A DNA stretch of 64,000 nucleotides from Channallabes apus. Lineage: Eukaryota > Chordata > Actinopteri > Siluriformes > Clariidae. The notes beneath the pieces were generated by a model, which did not search any database, was not told the DNA's origin, and saw nothing but the letters and a program-made list of their open reading frames with translations. The position numbers and the translations under genes are program-made. Where the stretch lies: assembly GCA_030522415.1 (NCBI GenBank), contig CM060127.1, forward strand, positions 3,975,707-4,039,706. The letters run 5' to 3'. This document shows positions 10,819 through 21,300 of this stretch, one piece after another. Position 1 is the first letter of the stretch. The number at the start of each line of letters is the position of its first letter.

Positions 10819-13800
10819 ATGCAGGGGGGCCCAGCATCTGTTTCTTCCCCGGACCAGCGATCATGCTTCTCCGTAACTCTGACCCACGGCGACCAATCCT
10901 ATGCCACGTACGCACTAGTGGACTCCGGGGCTGATCAGAATCTAATTTCTTCCTCCATTGTTTCAAACTTCAAGATCCCCCTCACGCCCCTGCATCAACC
11001 CTTTACGGTTCAGGCTCTTGATGGCAGCAGACTCTCCCCCATCACTCATCGCACCAACCCCGTGACCCTGCAGTTTTCAGGCAATCACACCGAAACGATT
11101 ACCTTCCTAACCGTTCAAAATTCCCATGCACCCATCGTTCTGGGCCTCCCTTGGCTAAGACTACACAACCCGCACATCGACTGGATTAAAAGGAGAGTCC
11201 TGGACTGGAGTCCCACCTGCCTCTCTTCATGCTTACGTTCAGCACATATGGGCCGAAGTTTACCCACGCCACAAGAGGAAACTCCCGACCTAACCAAGTT
11301 ACCCACGGACTATCATGACCTTCGGCAGGTGTTTAGCAAATCACGGGCCACCTCCCTACCCCCGCATCGCCCCTATGACTGTGCTATCGACCTCCTCCCA
11401 GGCACCTCACCACCTAAGGGGCGACTGTACTCCCTCTCCCGCCCCGAGAGAGAGGCAATGGAACAGTATATAAAGGAATCACTTGCAGCTGGGATCATCC
11501 GCCCATCCTCTTCACCAGCAGGGGCTGGGTTTTTCTTCGTTGAAAAGAAGGATAAGTCCCTCAGACCCTGTATCGATTATAGGGGGTTGAACGAGATCAC
11601 GATTAAGAACCGTTACCCTCTCCCCTTGATGTCGTCGGCCTTTGAACTTCTCCAGGACGCCCGCATCTATACTAAGTTAGATTTAAGGAACGCCTACCAC
11701 CTTGTCAGGATACGGGAGGGCGACGAATGGAAGACCGCCTTTAACACACCTACCGGCCATTATGAGTACCTAGTGGTCCCATTCGGCCTAACCAACGCGC
11801 CGGCAGTATTCCAGGCCCTAATCAATGATGTCCTCAGAGACTTTCTTAATGTTTTCGTCTTCGCTTATCTGGATGATATCCTGATTTTTTCACGTTCGGT
11901 GAAGGAACACAAGCTCCATGTGCGCCAGGTCCTGCAACGGCTCCTGGAGAATAAGCTCTACATCAAGGCAGAGAAATGTGAATTTCATTGTACCTCCACG
12001 TCCTTTCTAGGATACTTCATTTCCCCTGCAGGCATCCAGATGGACCCCACCAAGGTGAAGGCAGTCACGGACTGGCCAGTACCGACCTCAAGACGCGAAC
12101 TCCAGCGGTTCTTGGGATTCGCAAACTTCTATCGACGTTTTATTCGAAGCTACAGCATGGTGGCAACCCCACTCACGACACTTACGTCCTCCAAGATCCC
12201 ATTCCGATGGAACCCCCAGGCTGACATAGCCTTCAAGGATCTCAAGTCCCGCTTCACTACGGCACCCATCCTTATTTTTCCCGAACCCTCCCTCCAGTTT
12301 ATCGTGGAAGTAGACGCGTCTGAGACTGGAGTAGGCGCCGTCCTGTCCCAGAGATCCACAAAGGATGCTAAAATCCACCCATGCTCCTTCTTCTCCCGCC
12401 GACTCACACCTGCTGAACGCAATTACGGTATTGGGGACCGTGAACTCTTGGCGGTCAAGTTGGCCTTGGAAGAATGGAGACACTGGCTAGAAGGGGCGGA
12501 CCACCCCTTCCTCGTATGGACCGACCATAAAAACCTGGAGTACTTGAAGACAGCGAAGAGACTTAACTCACGCCAAGCACGATGGTCACTATTTTTCTCC
12601 CGTTTCCGATTCACACTGTCATATCGCCCTGGCTCCAAGAACATCAAGCCTGATGCCCTCTCCCGACAATTCTCCACCCCTCAGGATTCATCCATAACGG
12701 AGGTGATTCTTCCTCCTCACTGCCTGGTAGCAATGCTCCAATTCAACGTGGAACGTCTGGTTCAACAGACCCTCGAACGAGAACCCGGCCCAAGCACCGT
12801 TCCACCCAACAAGCTCTTCGTCCCAGCTTCTGTGAGACCACAGGTGCTTGACTGGGCCCACAGCTCCAGACTGGCTTGCCACCCTGGGGCCGCACGTACG
12901 CTCTCCCTCCTACGCCAACGTTTTTGGTGGTCCACCATGAAAGAAGATGTCAAGAGCCTTGTGGCTTCCTGCGACACCTGTACCAGAAATAAAACAACCA
13001 ACCGCTCCCCTGAGGGTCTCCTTAGACCCCTCCCCATCCCTCACCGCCCCTGGTCACACATCTCCATCGACTTCGTCACTGGCCTGCCTCCTTCCCAAAA
13101 TAACACGTGCATATTAACTATCGTGGACCGCTTTTCCAAATCGGCGCATTTCATCCCACTATCCAAACTCCCATCGGCCAAGGAAACAGCCGAACTCCTA
13201 ATTAATCATGTCTTTCGACTTCACGGACTTCCCGTCGACATTGTCTCAGACAGGGGTCCTCAGTTTTCTGCCCAGTTCTGGAAGGCCTTTTGTAACCTTG
13301 TCGGCGCCAACCCCAGCCTCTCATCCGGATTTCATCCCCAAACCAACGGTCAAACAGAACGAGTGAACCAAGAGTTGGAGAAATCCTTAAGATGCATGGC
13401 CTCGCGGGATCCATCCTCCTGGAGTCGTTTCCTACCATGGGTCGAGTACGCCCACAACTCGCTCCCTACCTCCTCGACAGGCATGTCCCCTTTCCACTGC
13501 TGTCTGGGGTATCAACCACCCCTCTTCCCGGTCCAAGAAAAGGAAGTAGCAGTACCCTCAGCCCAAACCTTTGTCCGTCGCTGCAAAAGAACATGGCAAC
13601 ACGCCCGGCAGCAGCTCCTACGCACTGTAAGCACTTTTCAACGCCAGGCAAATCGTCATCGGTCACCAGCTCCCAACTACCGTATCGGCCAAAGGGTCAT
13701 GCTGTCTACACGGGACCTCCCACTCAAGACCACGTCCAGAAAGCTCTCACCAAGATTCATCGGACCCTTCCCCATCACCCGAATCATAAACCCATGCTCT

Positions 13801-14178
13801 GTCCGTCTTGCTCTACCCCTCTCCATGCGCCGGATCAACCCCACATTTCATGTTTCCCAGATTCGTCGTTTAGTCTCCTGCCCATTGTCCACCCCCCCCC
13901 AGCCCCCCCCACCCCCCCGACTCATTGATGGGGGAGAAGCCTTCACAGTTCACAAGCTCCTCAAGTCTCGCCGCCGGGGGCGGGGCCTCCAGTACTTAGT
14001 AGACTGGGAAGGCTATGGCCCTGAAGAGAGGAGTTGGGTACCCGCCAGGTTTATCCTAGACCGTTCTCTAATCTCTGATTTCCACAGACTTCACCCCGAA
14101 GCACCTGCAAGAACGCCTGGAGGCGTTCATAGAGGGGAGGGTACTGTCATGACACGCCAAGCCACAGCTCCATCATGA
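10819..14178 (+). CDS. pol: Pol polyprotein of Gypsy element 1 (PR-RT-RH-IN-chromodomain)
   Basis: From the first in-frame ATG the frame runs 1119 codons without a stop. Domains in order: aspartic protease with DSGAD (residues 35-39), reverse transcriptase with [11 protein letters not shown] and the catalytic YLDD (about 350), RNase H (VEVDASETG, about 495), an integrase zinc-binding region (HPGAARTL to CDTC, about 688-720), the DDE integrase core ([14 protein letters not shown], then [12 protein letters not shown]) and a C-terminal chromodomain (about 1037-1095, with YLVDWEGYG). The chromodomain places it among chromoviruses and would steer integration to marked chromatin. The true N-terminus is probably set by frameshifting from gag, so the ATG is only a convenient boundary. 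The last codons run into the 3' LTR. All catalytic motifs that I can check are present. Confidence 0.92.
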   Translation: MQGGPASVSSPDQRSCFSVTLTHGDQSYATYALVDSGADQNLISSSIVSNFKIPLTPLHQPFTVQALDGSRLSPITHRTNPVTLQFSGNHTETITFLTVQNSHAPIVLGLPWLRLHNPHIDWIKRRVLDWSPTCLSSCLRSAHMGRSLPTPQEETPDLTKLPTDYHDLRQVFSKSRATSLPPHRPYDCAIDLLPGTSPPKGRLYSLSRPEREAMEQYIKESLAAGIIRPSSSPAGAGFFFVEKKDKSLRPCIDYRGLNEITIKNRYPLPLMSSAFELLQDARIYTKLDLRNAYHLVRIREGDEWKTAFNTPTGHYEYLVVPFGLTNAPAVFQALINDVLRDFLNVFVFAYLDDILIFSRSVKEHKLHVRQVLQRLLENKLYIKAEKCEFHCTSTSFLGYFISPAGIQMDPTKVKAVTDWPVPTSRRELQRFLGFANFYRRFIRSYSMVATPLTTLTSSKIPFRWNPQADIAFKDLKSRFTTAPILIFPEPSLQFIVEVDASETGVGAVLSQRSTKDAKIHPCSFFSRRLTPAERNYGIGDRELLAVKLALEEWRHWLEGADHPFLVWTDHKNLEYLKTAKRLNSRQARWSLFFSRFRFTLSYRPGSKNIKPDALSRQFSTPQDSSITEVILPPHCLVAMLQFNVERLVQQTLEREPGPSTVPPNKLFVPASVRPQVLDWAHSSRLACHPGAARTLSLLRQRFWWSTMKEDVKSLVASCDTCTRNKTTNRSPEGLLRPLPIPHRPWSHISIDFVTGLPPSQNNTCILTIVDRFSKSAHFIPLSKLPSAKETAELLINHVFRLHGLPVDIVSDRGPQFSAQFWKAFCNLVGANPSLSSGFHPQTNGQTERVNQELEKSLRCMASRDPSSWSRFLPWVEYAHNSLPTSSTGMSPFHCCLGYQPPLFPVQEKEVAVPSAQTFVRRCKRTWQHARQQLLRTVSTFQRQANRHRSPAPNYRIGQRVMLSTRDLPLKTTSRKLSPRFIGPFPITRIINPCSVRLALPLSMRRINPTFHVSQIRRLVSCPLSTPPQPPPPPRLIDGGEAFTVHKLLKSRRRGRGLQYLVDWEGYGPEERSWVPARFILDRSLISDFHRLHPEAPARTPGGVHRGEGTVMTRQATAPS

Positions 14179-14923
14179 TCCATGTTTGTCAACAACTCTC
14201 GCATGGCACCACGCCCCCTCTCCTCCCTGTACACCTGGACGCTATTAGTAATCAGCCCTGTTACCTATTTAAACCACACCCTGACACTGCCTCGTCGCCA
14301 GATTATTGTGTGCCTCACTAGCCCAATCTTCCAGCGATTTTTCTACATTGTCTATTGGATCTTGACCACGCTTTGTTTTCCCCGACCACGATTTTGTCTC
14401 TCGTTTTTTTGGATACTTTACTCTGGATATTTCATGTTGCCGACCTCTTACCTGTTTACGACTACGAGCTTGGATCACGGACCCCCTCTCGTCTCTCCGG
14501 CTTCGACCTCTGCCTGCTTCACGACAACGATTAGCCCTCGCGGCTCGCTGAGCTCTCTCCCCCTCCATCCACACCGGCATCTCATCGCGGAGCTCTCTCT
14601 CTGCATGCGCTCGCTCTGCGCGCCGCCACAGCTCAAGCTCACGCTGCACGCGCCTGCATTGATCCCAGCTGTCACTCGCGCCGGCTCGCGCACTTCCGTG
14701 TTTACGCTACGCTTGCGTCACACGCATCGCCTCCCCATCTCGACACAGTCACGAGCTGGTACTCCGTGTTTCCGCATTTCGGCGAAGCCTCCTGCCTGCA
14801 TAAGGTATTTTGCAACGCGGAATTTAATCACTGCCCTGCCTGCTTCACTGTTCACAAGCACCACTGTCTCCCATTTACCCTGTCTGCACTTGGATCCCTC
14901 ACGCCCCCTAGCGGCCCCTGACA
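14145..14923 (+). repeat. 3' LTR of Gypsy element 1
   Basis: It has the same length as the 5' LTR with a single visible base difference. The short purine-rich stretch AGAGGGGAGGG just before it is the likely polypurine tract. Confidence 0.92.
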
Positions 14924-15055
14924 ATGTTACTATAAAGAATTTCAAATGAGTTAAATTTGTGTCCGTGTTTTTGTACGATAGACAGATTATCATTGTAAAT
15001 AACTGCGACGCCTCCTCCTCTACCAGTTAACCGAGGCTGGTGTATGTAGCTGTAG
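14924..15055 (-). pseudogene. LINE endonuclease fragment, 5' side of the Gypsy insertion
   Basis: The - strand reads GRGGGVAVIYND and SFEILYSN, which continue directly into the endonuclease frame ending at 9089 once the Gypsy element and one ATGTT copy are removed. LINE similarity stops near 15055, so the copy is 5'-truncated. Confidence 0.8.
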
Positions 15056-16261
15056 ATGATCTTAAATTAAATGCCATTAATATGTTTCTAAATACAGCAG
15101 GTATTAAGAAACATACAGTAGTATATGTTTCCACAATGGAAAAGTGGCAACTTAATGTCCTATTCGCACGGGACTATTATTACCATGCACACAGGTCAAG
15201 CTATTAGATTTTAACCTGGTGAAATAAATGACAAGGCACAAAATAGTTTCTTTTTTTTTTTTAATCAATCTAACTGAACATCCATTCTATGCCTCACACA
15301 TAGTCTGCATACACACGCATGCATGCACGGACACACACACTCTCCTCTCCTCTTTTCATCGCAACACACTCTTAAGAGACACACACTTCAGGATATATCC
15401 TGTACATCTGGAGATAAGTCAGTAAATTCGAGTAAAATTGCAGGCGTCGCGTATCCCATGCGAATGCGTCACAAAAATTCGAATGTGAGGGGGTAATCAC
15501 ACGAGAATGAAAGGAGAGGAAGACAGAGGTGTCCATCCAGAGACGAATCACAAGATGTTGGCTCGAATTAGGGGGAGAGGGGGAAGGAGACAGAGGGAGA
15601 TAGAGAGAGAGACATAAAGAGAGAATGAGAAGGTGAGCGTGGGAGCGTTCACACCTTTAAGAACAGATGCAAGAGGAGACAGGAAGATAGCAGCAGGAAA
15701 GATTTAACACGTTAATATCAGATCTATGAGGAAGAGAGCAAGAGAGTAGAAATAACTCCATTTTATATAAAATAATTCTAACACCTCAAAATGACATTGA
15801 TATGAAAATATAGTGAATAGTCAATAAAATGATAATTCACAAGCACAATATTTACAAATGGGGGATTTGTTTTTTAAGCAGAGGAAAAAATATTTATGCC
15901 CAAACATTTTATTGGTGATAAAAAGTGTCTCACCGACTGTAGGTGAAATAAAATACATTTTCAAATAGGAACATATAGCATTATTTTTCATAATACTTAA
16001 TGCTTCTTATCTCCTGATCCATGCTTTGTTTTTGTTGTTGTTGTTTTTAGTAAATATGCATACGCATCTATAATTATACGAGATAAAAAGAAACACATTT
16101 ACTAAATACAATTTCATGCCCTTTTATGGATTGTTTAATAACAGGTAAACATAAACAGTAAATGTGAAATTTGCCAAATTATCATAATTACTAGAGATAG
16201 TAAAAAATTAGATGGGGATCTAAAGAGATGGGGGAAAAAATTAATTCACTTATTTTCACTG

Positions 16262-16298
<37 letters not shown>

Positions 16299-16623
16299 CC
16301 AATTACTGTATTCCCACACTGACTGCAAAATCATTTTACTATTATTATTGTTGTTGTTATTATTATTGTTATTTATATATATTTGCACTTGAAGTGTTAA
16401 AATTATCCTGTTTCTCTACAATCCAGCAAATATTAATGTTAAAAATGTAAATGTATATCTTGTGATAATGTATCTGGTGATTCTTATGCCTAGTAATTGC
16501 TATAGTAGACTATAGTGTTTTATTATACTGTATACTGTAGTAATTACTCTACTAATATTTACAGCATACTATAGTCATATTTGTATTTTTTATGGTTATA
16601 TCTGTTTAAATGTTGCTGAAATA
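15056..16623. other. Intergenic DNA, no gene recognised
   Basis: The stretch has simple repeats, including a GT tract at 16264-16296 and GA-rich sequence at about 15580-15640. The phrase CTATTCGCACGGGACTA (about 15162) resembles the sequence into which the hAT element at 58062 inserted, so both may belong to one older repeat family. Confidence 0.4.
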
Positions 16624-17978
16624 CAGTGGTGTGAAAAACTATTTGCCCCCTTCCTGATTTCTTATTCTTTTGCATGTTTGTCACACTTAAATGTTTCTGC
16701 TCATCAAAAACCATTAACTATTAGTCAAAGATAACATAATTGAACACAAAATGCAGTTTTTAAATGAAGGTTTACATTATTAAGGGAGAAAAAAAACTCC
16801 AAATCTACATGGCCCTGTGTGAAAAAGTGATTGCCCCCCTTGTTAAAAAAATAACTTAACTGTGGTTTATCACACCTGAGTTCAATTTCTGTAGTGACCC
16901 CCAGGCCTGATTACTGACACACCTGTTTCAATCAAGAAATCACTTTAATAGGAGCTACCTGACACAGAGAAGTAGACCAAAAGCACCTCAAAAGCTAGAC
17001 ATCATGCCAAGATCCAAAGAAATTCAGGAACAAATGAGAACAAAAGTAAAATTGAGATTGAGAAAACGGCCTGCATGGCAGATTTCCAAGGCGCAAACCA
17101 CTTTTAAGCAAAAAGAACATTAAGGCTCGTCTCAATTTTGCTAAAAAACATCTCAATGATTGCCAAGACTTTTGGGAAAATACCTTGTGGACCGACGCGA
17201 CAAAAGTTGAACTTTTTGGAAGGTGCGTGTCCCGTTACATCTGGCGTAAAAGTAACACAGCATTTCAGAAAAAGAACATCATACCAACAGTAAAATATGG
17301 TGGTGGTAGTGTGATGGTCTGGGGTTGTTTTGCTGCTTCAGGACCTGGAAGGCTTGCTGTGATAGATGGAACCATGAATTCTACTGTCTACCAAAAAATC
17401 CTGAAGGAGAATGTCCGGCCATCTGTTCGTCAACTCAAGCTGAAGCGATCTTGGGTGCTGCAGCAGGACAATGACCCAAAACACACCAGCAAATCCACCT
17501 CTGAATGGCTGAAGAAAAACAAAATGAAGACTTTGGAGTGGCCTAGTCAAAGTCCTGACCTGAATCCTATTGAGATGTTGTGGCATGACCTTAAAAAGGC
17601 AGTTCATGCTAGAAAACCCTCAAATAAAGCGGAATTACAACAATTCTGCAAAGATGAGTGGGCCAAAATTCCTCCAGAGCGCTGTAAAAGACTCGTTGCA
17701 AGTTATCGCAAACGCTTGATTGCAGTTATTGCTGCTAAGGGTGGCCCAACCAGTTATTAGGTTCAGGGGGCAATTACTTTTTCACACAGGGCCATGTAGG
17801 TTTGTATTTTTTTTCTCCCTAAATAATAAAACCCCTCATTTAAAAACTGCATTTTGTGTTTACTTGTGTTATCTTTGACTAATAGTTAAATGTGTTTGAT
17901 GATCAGAAACATTTTGTGTGACAAACATGCAAAAGAATAAGAAATCAGGAAGGGGGCAAATAGTTTTTCACACCACTG
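16624..17978 (+). mobile_element. Tc1-like transposon with IR/DR ends, N-terminally deleted
   Basis: The element is 1355 bp with TA on both sides (16622-16623, 17979-17980). Each terminal inverted repeat is about 210 bp and holds two direct copies of a binding-type motif, an outer GTGTGAAAAACTATTTGCCC and an inner TGTGTGAAAAAGTGATTGCC, the IR/DR arrangement known from Sleeping Beauty-type elements. The internal gene has lost most of its N-terminal half, so the copy cannot move on its own. Confidence 0.9.
17185..17760 (+). pseudogene. Tc1-like transposase, DDE catalytic domain only
   Basis: The open frame keeps the whole catalytic region: first Asp in WTDATKVELFG, second Asp in [11 protein letters not shown], and the Glu in SPDLNPIEMLW, spaced as DD34E. 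The N-terminal paired-type DNA-binding helices are missing; a start-like ATG at 17004 is followed by about 38 codons that run into a stop after a deletion junction. About 190 residues remain of a family that normally has about 340. Without DNA-binding helices it should not mobilise the element. Confidence 0.85.
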
Positions 17979-18175
17979 TATGTCATTTTTAAATGTTAAA
18001 ACATGTTGGTGTTAAATATCCCTGAAGGATTAAACATTTAAAACTTGTAGTCAGTTATGGCCACCACATTGTTGTTAGGCTGTTGCTATGGCTGGTGAGC
18101 CATCATAATTAAGTTATCAACTGCAAACTTAATTAACTTCAGGCTTCATAAAACTCTAATTCACCCTGAACAAAC

Positions 18176-18176
<1 letters not shown>

Positions 18177-18227
<51 letters not shown>
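18177..18227. repeat. GT dinucleotide microsatellite
   Basis: About 25 GT units lie directly upstream of the first recognised NLR exon. Confidence 0.95.
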
Positions 18228-18228
<1 letters not shown>

Positions 18229-18287
18229 CCAGTGCAACCTAGATAAGGGTTCAGCAGTAGCCATCTGTGTGTCCCTGAAGAGCGAGA

Positions 18288-18340
18288 ATGGATTTCCCTG
18301 TAACGTTTAAAGAGAACAGAGAATTAACACCAGGAGACAG
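18288..18340 (+). CDS. NLR first coding exon (putative)
   Basis: The exon ends CCAGGAGACAG followed by GTAACA, a good donor, in the phase needed for the NACHT exon. The ATG at 18288 has A at -3 and G at +4. It encodes [17 protein letters not shown], matching the short leader found before FISNA in fish NLRC3-like proteins. Upstream, the related CVSLKSE phrase at 18265-18287 is in a different frame, so a small deletion may have moved the usable start from further 5' to this ATG. Further upstream exons cannot be excluded. Confidence 0.65.
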
Positions 18341-21300
18341 GTAACAACCCTTCACTTGTTTCTCTATTCAGCTTATATCTAATGGTTAACCATTTTAATA
18401 CAGTACAACAAGCTTAATATAATTTTTAGTGATAAATTTATTGTTCAATTAAAATGTTATTTTTAGGTTATTGTAAAAAAAAAATGTAAGTATTATATAC
18501 ATACTGTTTACTTAAGTATGAGCACCGTTATACCTTATAATAAACATACATAAACATAAATAAGCATGAATTAGAGACATAATTAACGTAAAAGCACCAT
18601 TTGGGGTAAACCATGGAGGTTTAATAGAATGATATGAAATGAAATTGTTTTGCTGAAGCCATAATGGTTGATTAAAATTTTTAATTCTAGTGTATGGAAA
18701 TCGGCTGCTTTGCCATGTTCAATAAAATATGCTGTTGCAATAGTAGTCAATAGCAATAGTGAAAATATAACCAGTTTGATTTGCTTTGAGTCGTGTCAAC
18801 TGCAGCGTGGTATTACTAACCAATCTCAGCCCATGGCATGACAACAGAATGACTTTAATAAATATGGAAATTACTACTAGTTTTACAATTTCCGTTTGTA
18901 AAGTGTCTTTAGCATCAGTGATTAGCTCATGAGTGATTAACATTAGGTGGGCAGCGCTGTGGCCTCCCACCTCCGGAGTCGAGGGTTCGATTCCCACCTT
19001 AGGTCAGTATTTGCATATTCTCCCTGTGCTTTGTGGTTTCCTCTGGTTAATCCAGTTTCCTTAAAAAGACATGCAGATTAGGCTAACTCAGTGGTTCTCA
19101 AACTTTTTCTGTCATTCCCAACTTAAGGGGGTGAGTGAATTTTCAAGCCCCACTTGTCAACAAAATAATAACGAAATCGGCCAAGTTTACTGTTTATTGA
19201 AATATCAATTTCTAAACCAATAAGATCGAACAACACCAAGTTCAAAACAGATAAAATACACGTGCAATTGTTATAAAAGACTTACTGTACGTTGTCACTT
19301 ATCTTTGCATAATTGACCTCATGTTTATTAGCTGCTCAGCAATCGTTTGTAGTTTTTTTGCACTGGCCAATTCTGTATGCAACTTTGAATGAAGGCATTT
19401 GTGCTTTGCTGTCCACTGATTCAGATTTTACCATGCGATTCTCCTGCTGTCTGTATTCTGCCAGCTGTCTTTGAAAGAAGTCTAGTGGCTTATTAACGTG
19501 ACTGGAGTGTGTTGTCTCTAAGTGTCTTCCTAATTTGTTGTGTAGCACAGCCACACAACAGGGACACCTTCAACAACAGGAAAATGGTCTTGGAGCTAAT
19601 GCTGCTCACCTGTGGCCGAAGGTGTGCCCTAGCGGTTTCTGTTTCCCCTATGACAGTGGTTTGGTCACCAGGCAAGTTCCCGCGCATGCGCGATCGCGAC
19701 GCAAAGGAACCCGGAAGTGACGTGGGTCACATGATCCGGCATAAAGCCGGAACCGGCATTGAGACCGGCACGGAGAGATGAAGACAGCGCGCTGCATTTT
19801 GTTTGAGGCTGTGAGACTGCTTGCGGATTATTGTTCCATAATTTCATCCAGTACCCAGCTCATTCCGTTTATCGATCTCCCAGACCTACCATCGTCATTT
19901 GGTGAGATCGATCCATCTCTCCAACTCACCATTTCACCCCAATTGCCATATTTCAGACACTGGACTATCATACACACACACACCCGCATACATCGCACAC
20001 ACACTTTTTTCTAGTTGTAGTATATTTGTATATATTTTGTATATATTGGTTTGTGGTGCACCGTGTTTGTTTATTTCTTTGTTCCGTCTGTTTAATACAC
20101 TTGGTTTAATTTATTATAATTGTTTTGTGTCGCGTCGTGTTTTGTCCAGCTGCGGTTGCGCAATACCGGAAGTATTGTTTTCAAGCCCCTGTTTAGATTC
20201 CCGAATCCGTTTATTTGTAACCAAGCGGTTAATAAAATCCAAGCGTTACAGTTGGGTCTCATGCGGTCTGCTGCCAGCGGTATAACACAAAACACACACA
20301 GGTCTCTCTTCTGCCCCCACCATCCCCACCACGGATCCAAGCTCAAGATATAACCAAAATCTTCTATCACGGTAGAAGCAATTTTCTACCTCGATAACGA
20401 TCACAATTGCTATATCACAATATAGCAATTTGCATCTGAAAATACATAAATAAAAATTCAAACACAAAGAAACTGTTTTACATAATGTAACTTTATTTAA
20501 ACTGTGAATTGATGATGTTTGCCGCATTTTTTTTTACTTTGGCCATATTCATTTGGATGCTTGGATTTCAGATGATAGAAAAGGTTTGACGTGTTTCCAC
20601 CACTTGTTAAAACAGTGCACTTGTGTACCTTCCAAATCACGTTCATCTCATTCGTATCACTTTTCTTCTACCCAAACCAATTCCACACCACAGACGATGC
20701 ACATTTTTTCTTTACAATCTCCTCGTTGTTGGTTTCGTCACATGTAAGCAAACTCATTGCTGCTGCACCGTCTTCTTCCTTTGTCGAAGTGTATGTGAAG
20801 CCAAACACATCAAAAATGGGACGAAACCGTGGCACCCGACTATCTGGATAGCGCAGTGATGATCTGGTTTATTCGCGCAGCCCGGTGGATCGCGCAGCGC
20901 CGCTCGAATCACAAACCTGCGCGACCCACTGTGTTTTTAATTAAAAACAATTTAAAATGTCAGGACTGTTTAATATTGTTTCCGCCTTGCAGTGGTGTCA
21001 AAAGTATTCACATTCATTACTTGAGTAGAAGTATAGATACCAGGGTTTAAAAAGACTTCTTTAGAAGTTGAAGTATCAACTCAAGCTTTTTACTCAAGTA
21101 AAAGTGTAAAAGTACTGGTTTCAAAACTACTTAAAGTGTAAAAGTAAAAGTACCGTGAGGGGGAAAAAAAGCATTAAGGTCACGTGTTTTGATCATGCGA
21201 CGGATGGACGGGGGGGGGGGTTGCGCGTTCTGATCATGCGACGAGGGGGGGGGGGGGGGGGGGCGCGTTCTTATCGTGCGACTGGGAGGGGGGATTGCGC

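Larger units (their letters stand above)
9090..14923 (+). mobile_element. Ty3/Gypsy chromodomain LTR retrotransposon, apparently intact
   Basis: Two 779-bp LTRs (9090-9868 and 14145-14923) that appear to differ at one base (G at 9117, A at 14172) flank uninterrupted gag and pol frames. The 5-bp target duplication ATGTT (9085-9089 and 14924-14928) is perfect. The element sits in the endonuclease region of an older LINE. Near-identical LTRs and open frames indicate recent insertion and possibly a live copy. Confidence 0.93.

Noticed and set aside
16191..16450. Frames with runs of N, T/H or C/V residues
   Set aside because: They are translations of simple repeats. The same applies to frames at 25511-26111 (upstream half), 35503-35706, 50532-50780, 59746-59931 and 62225-62519.
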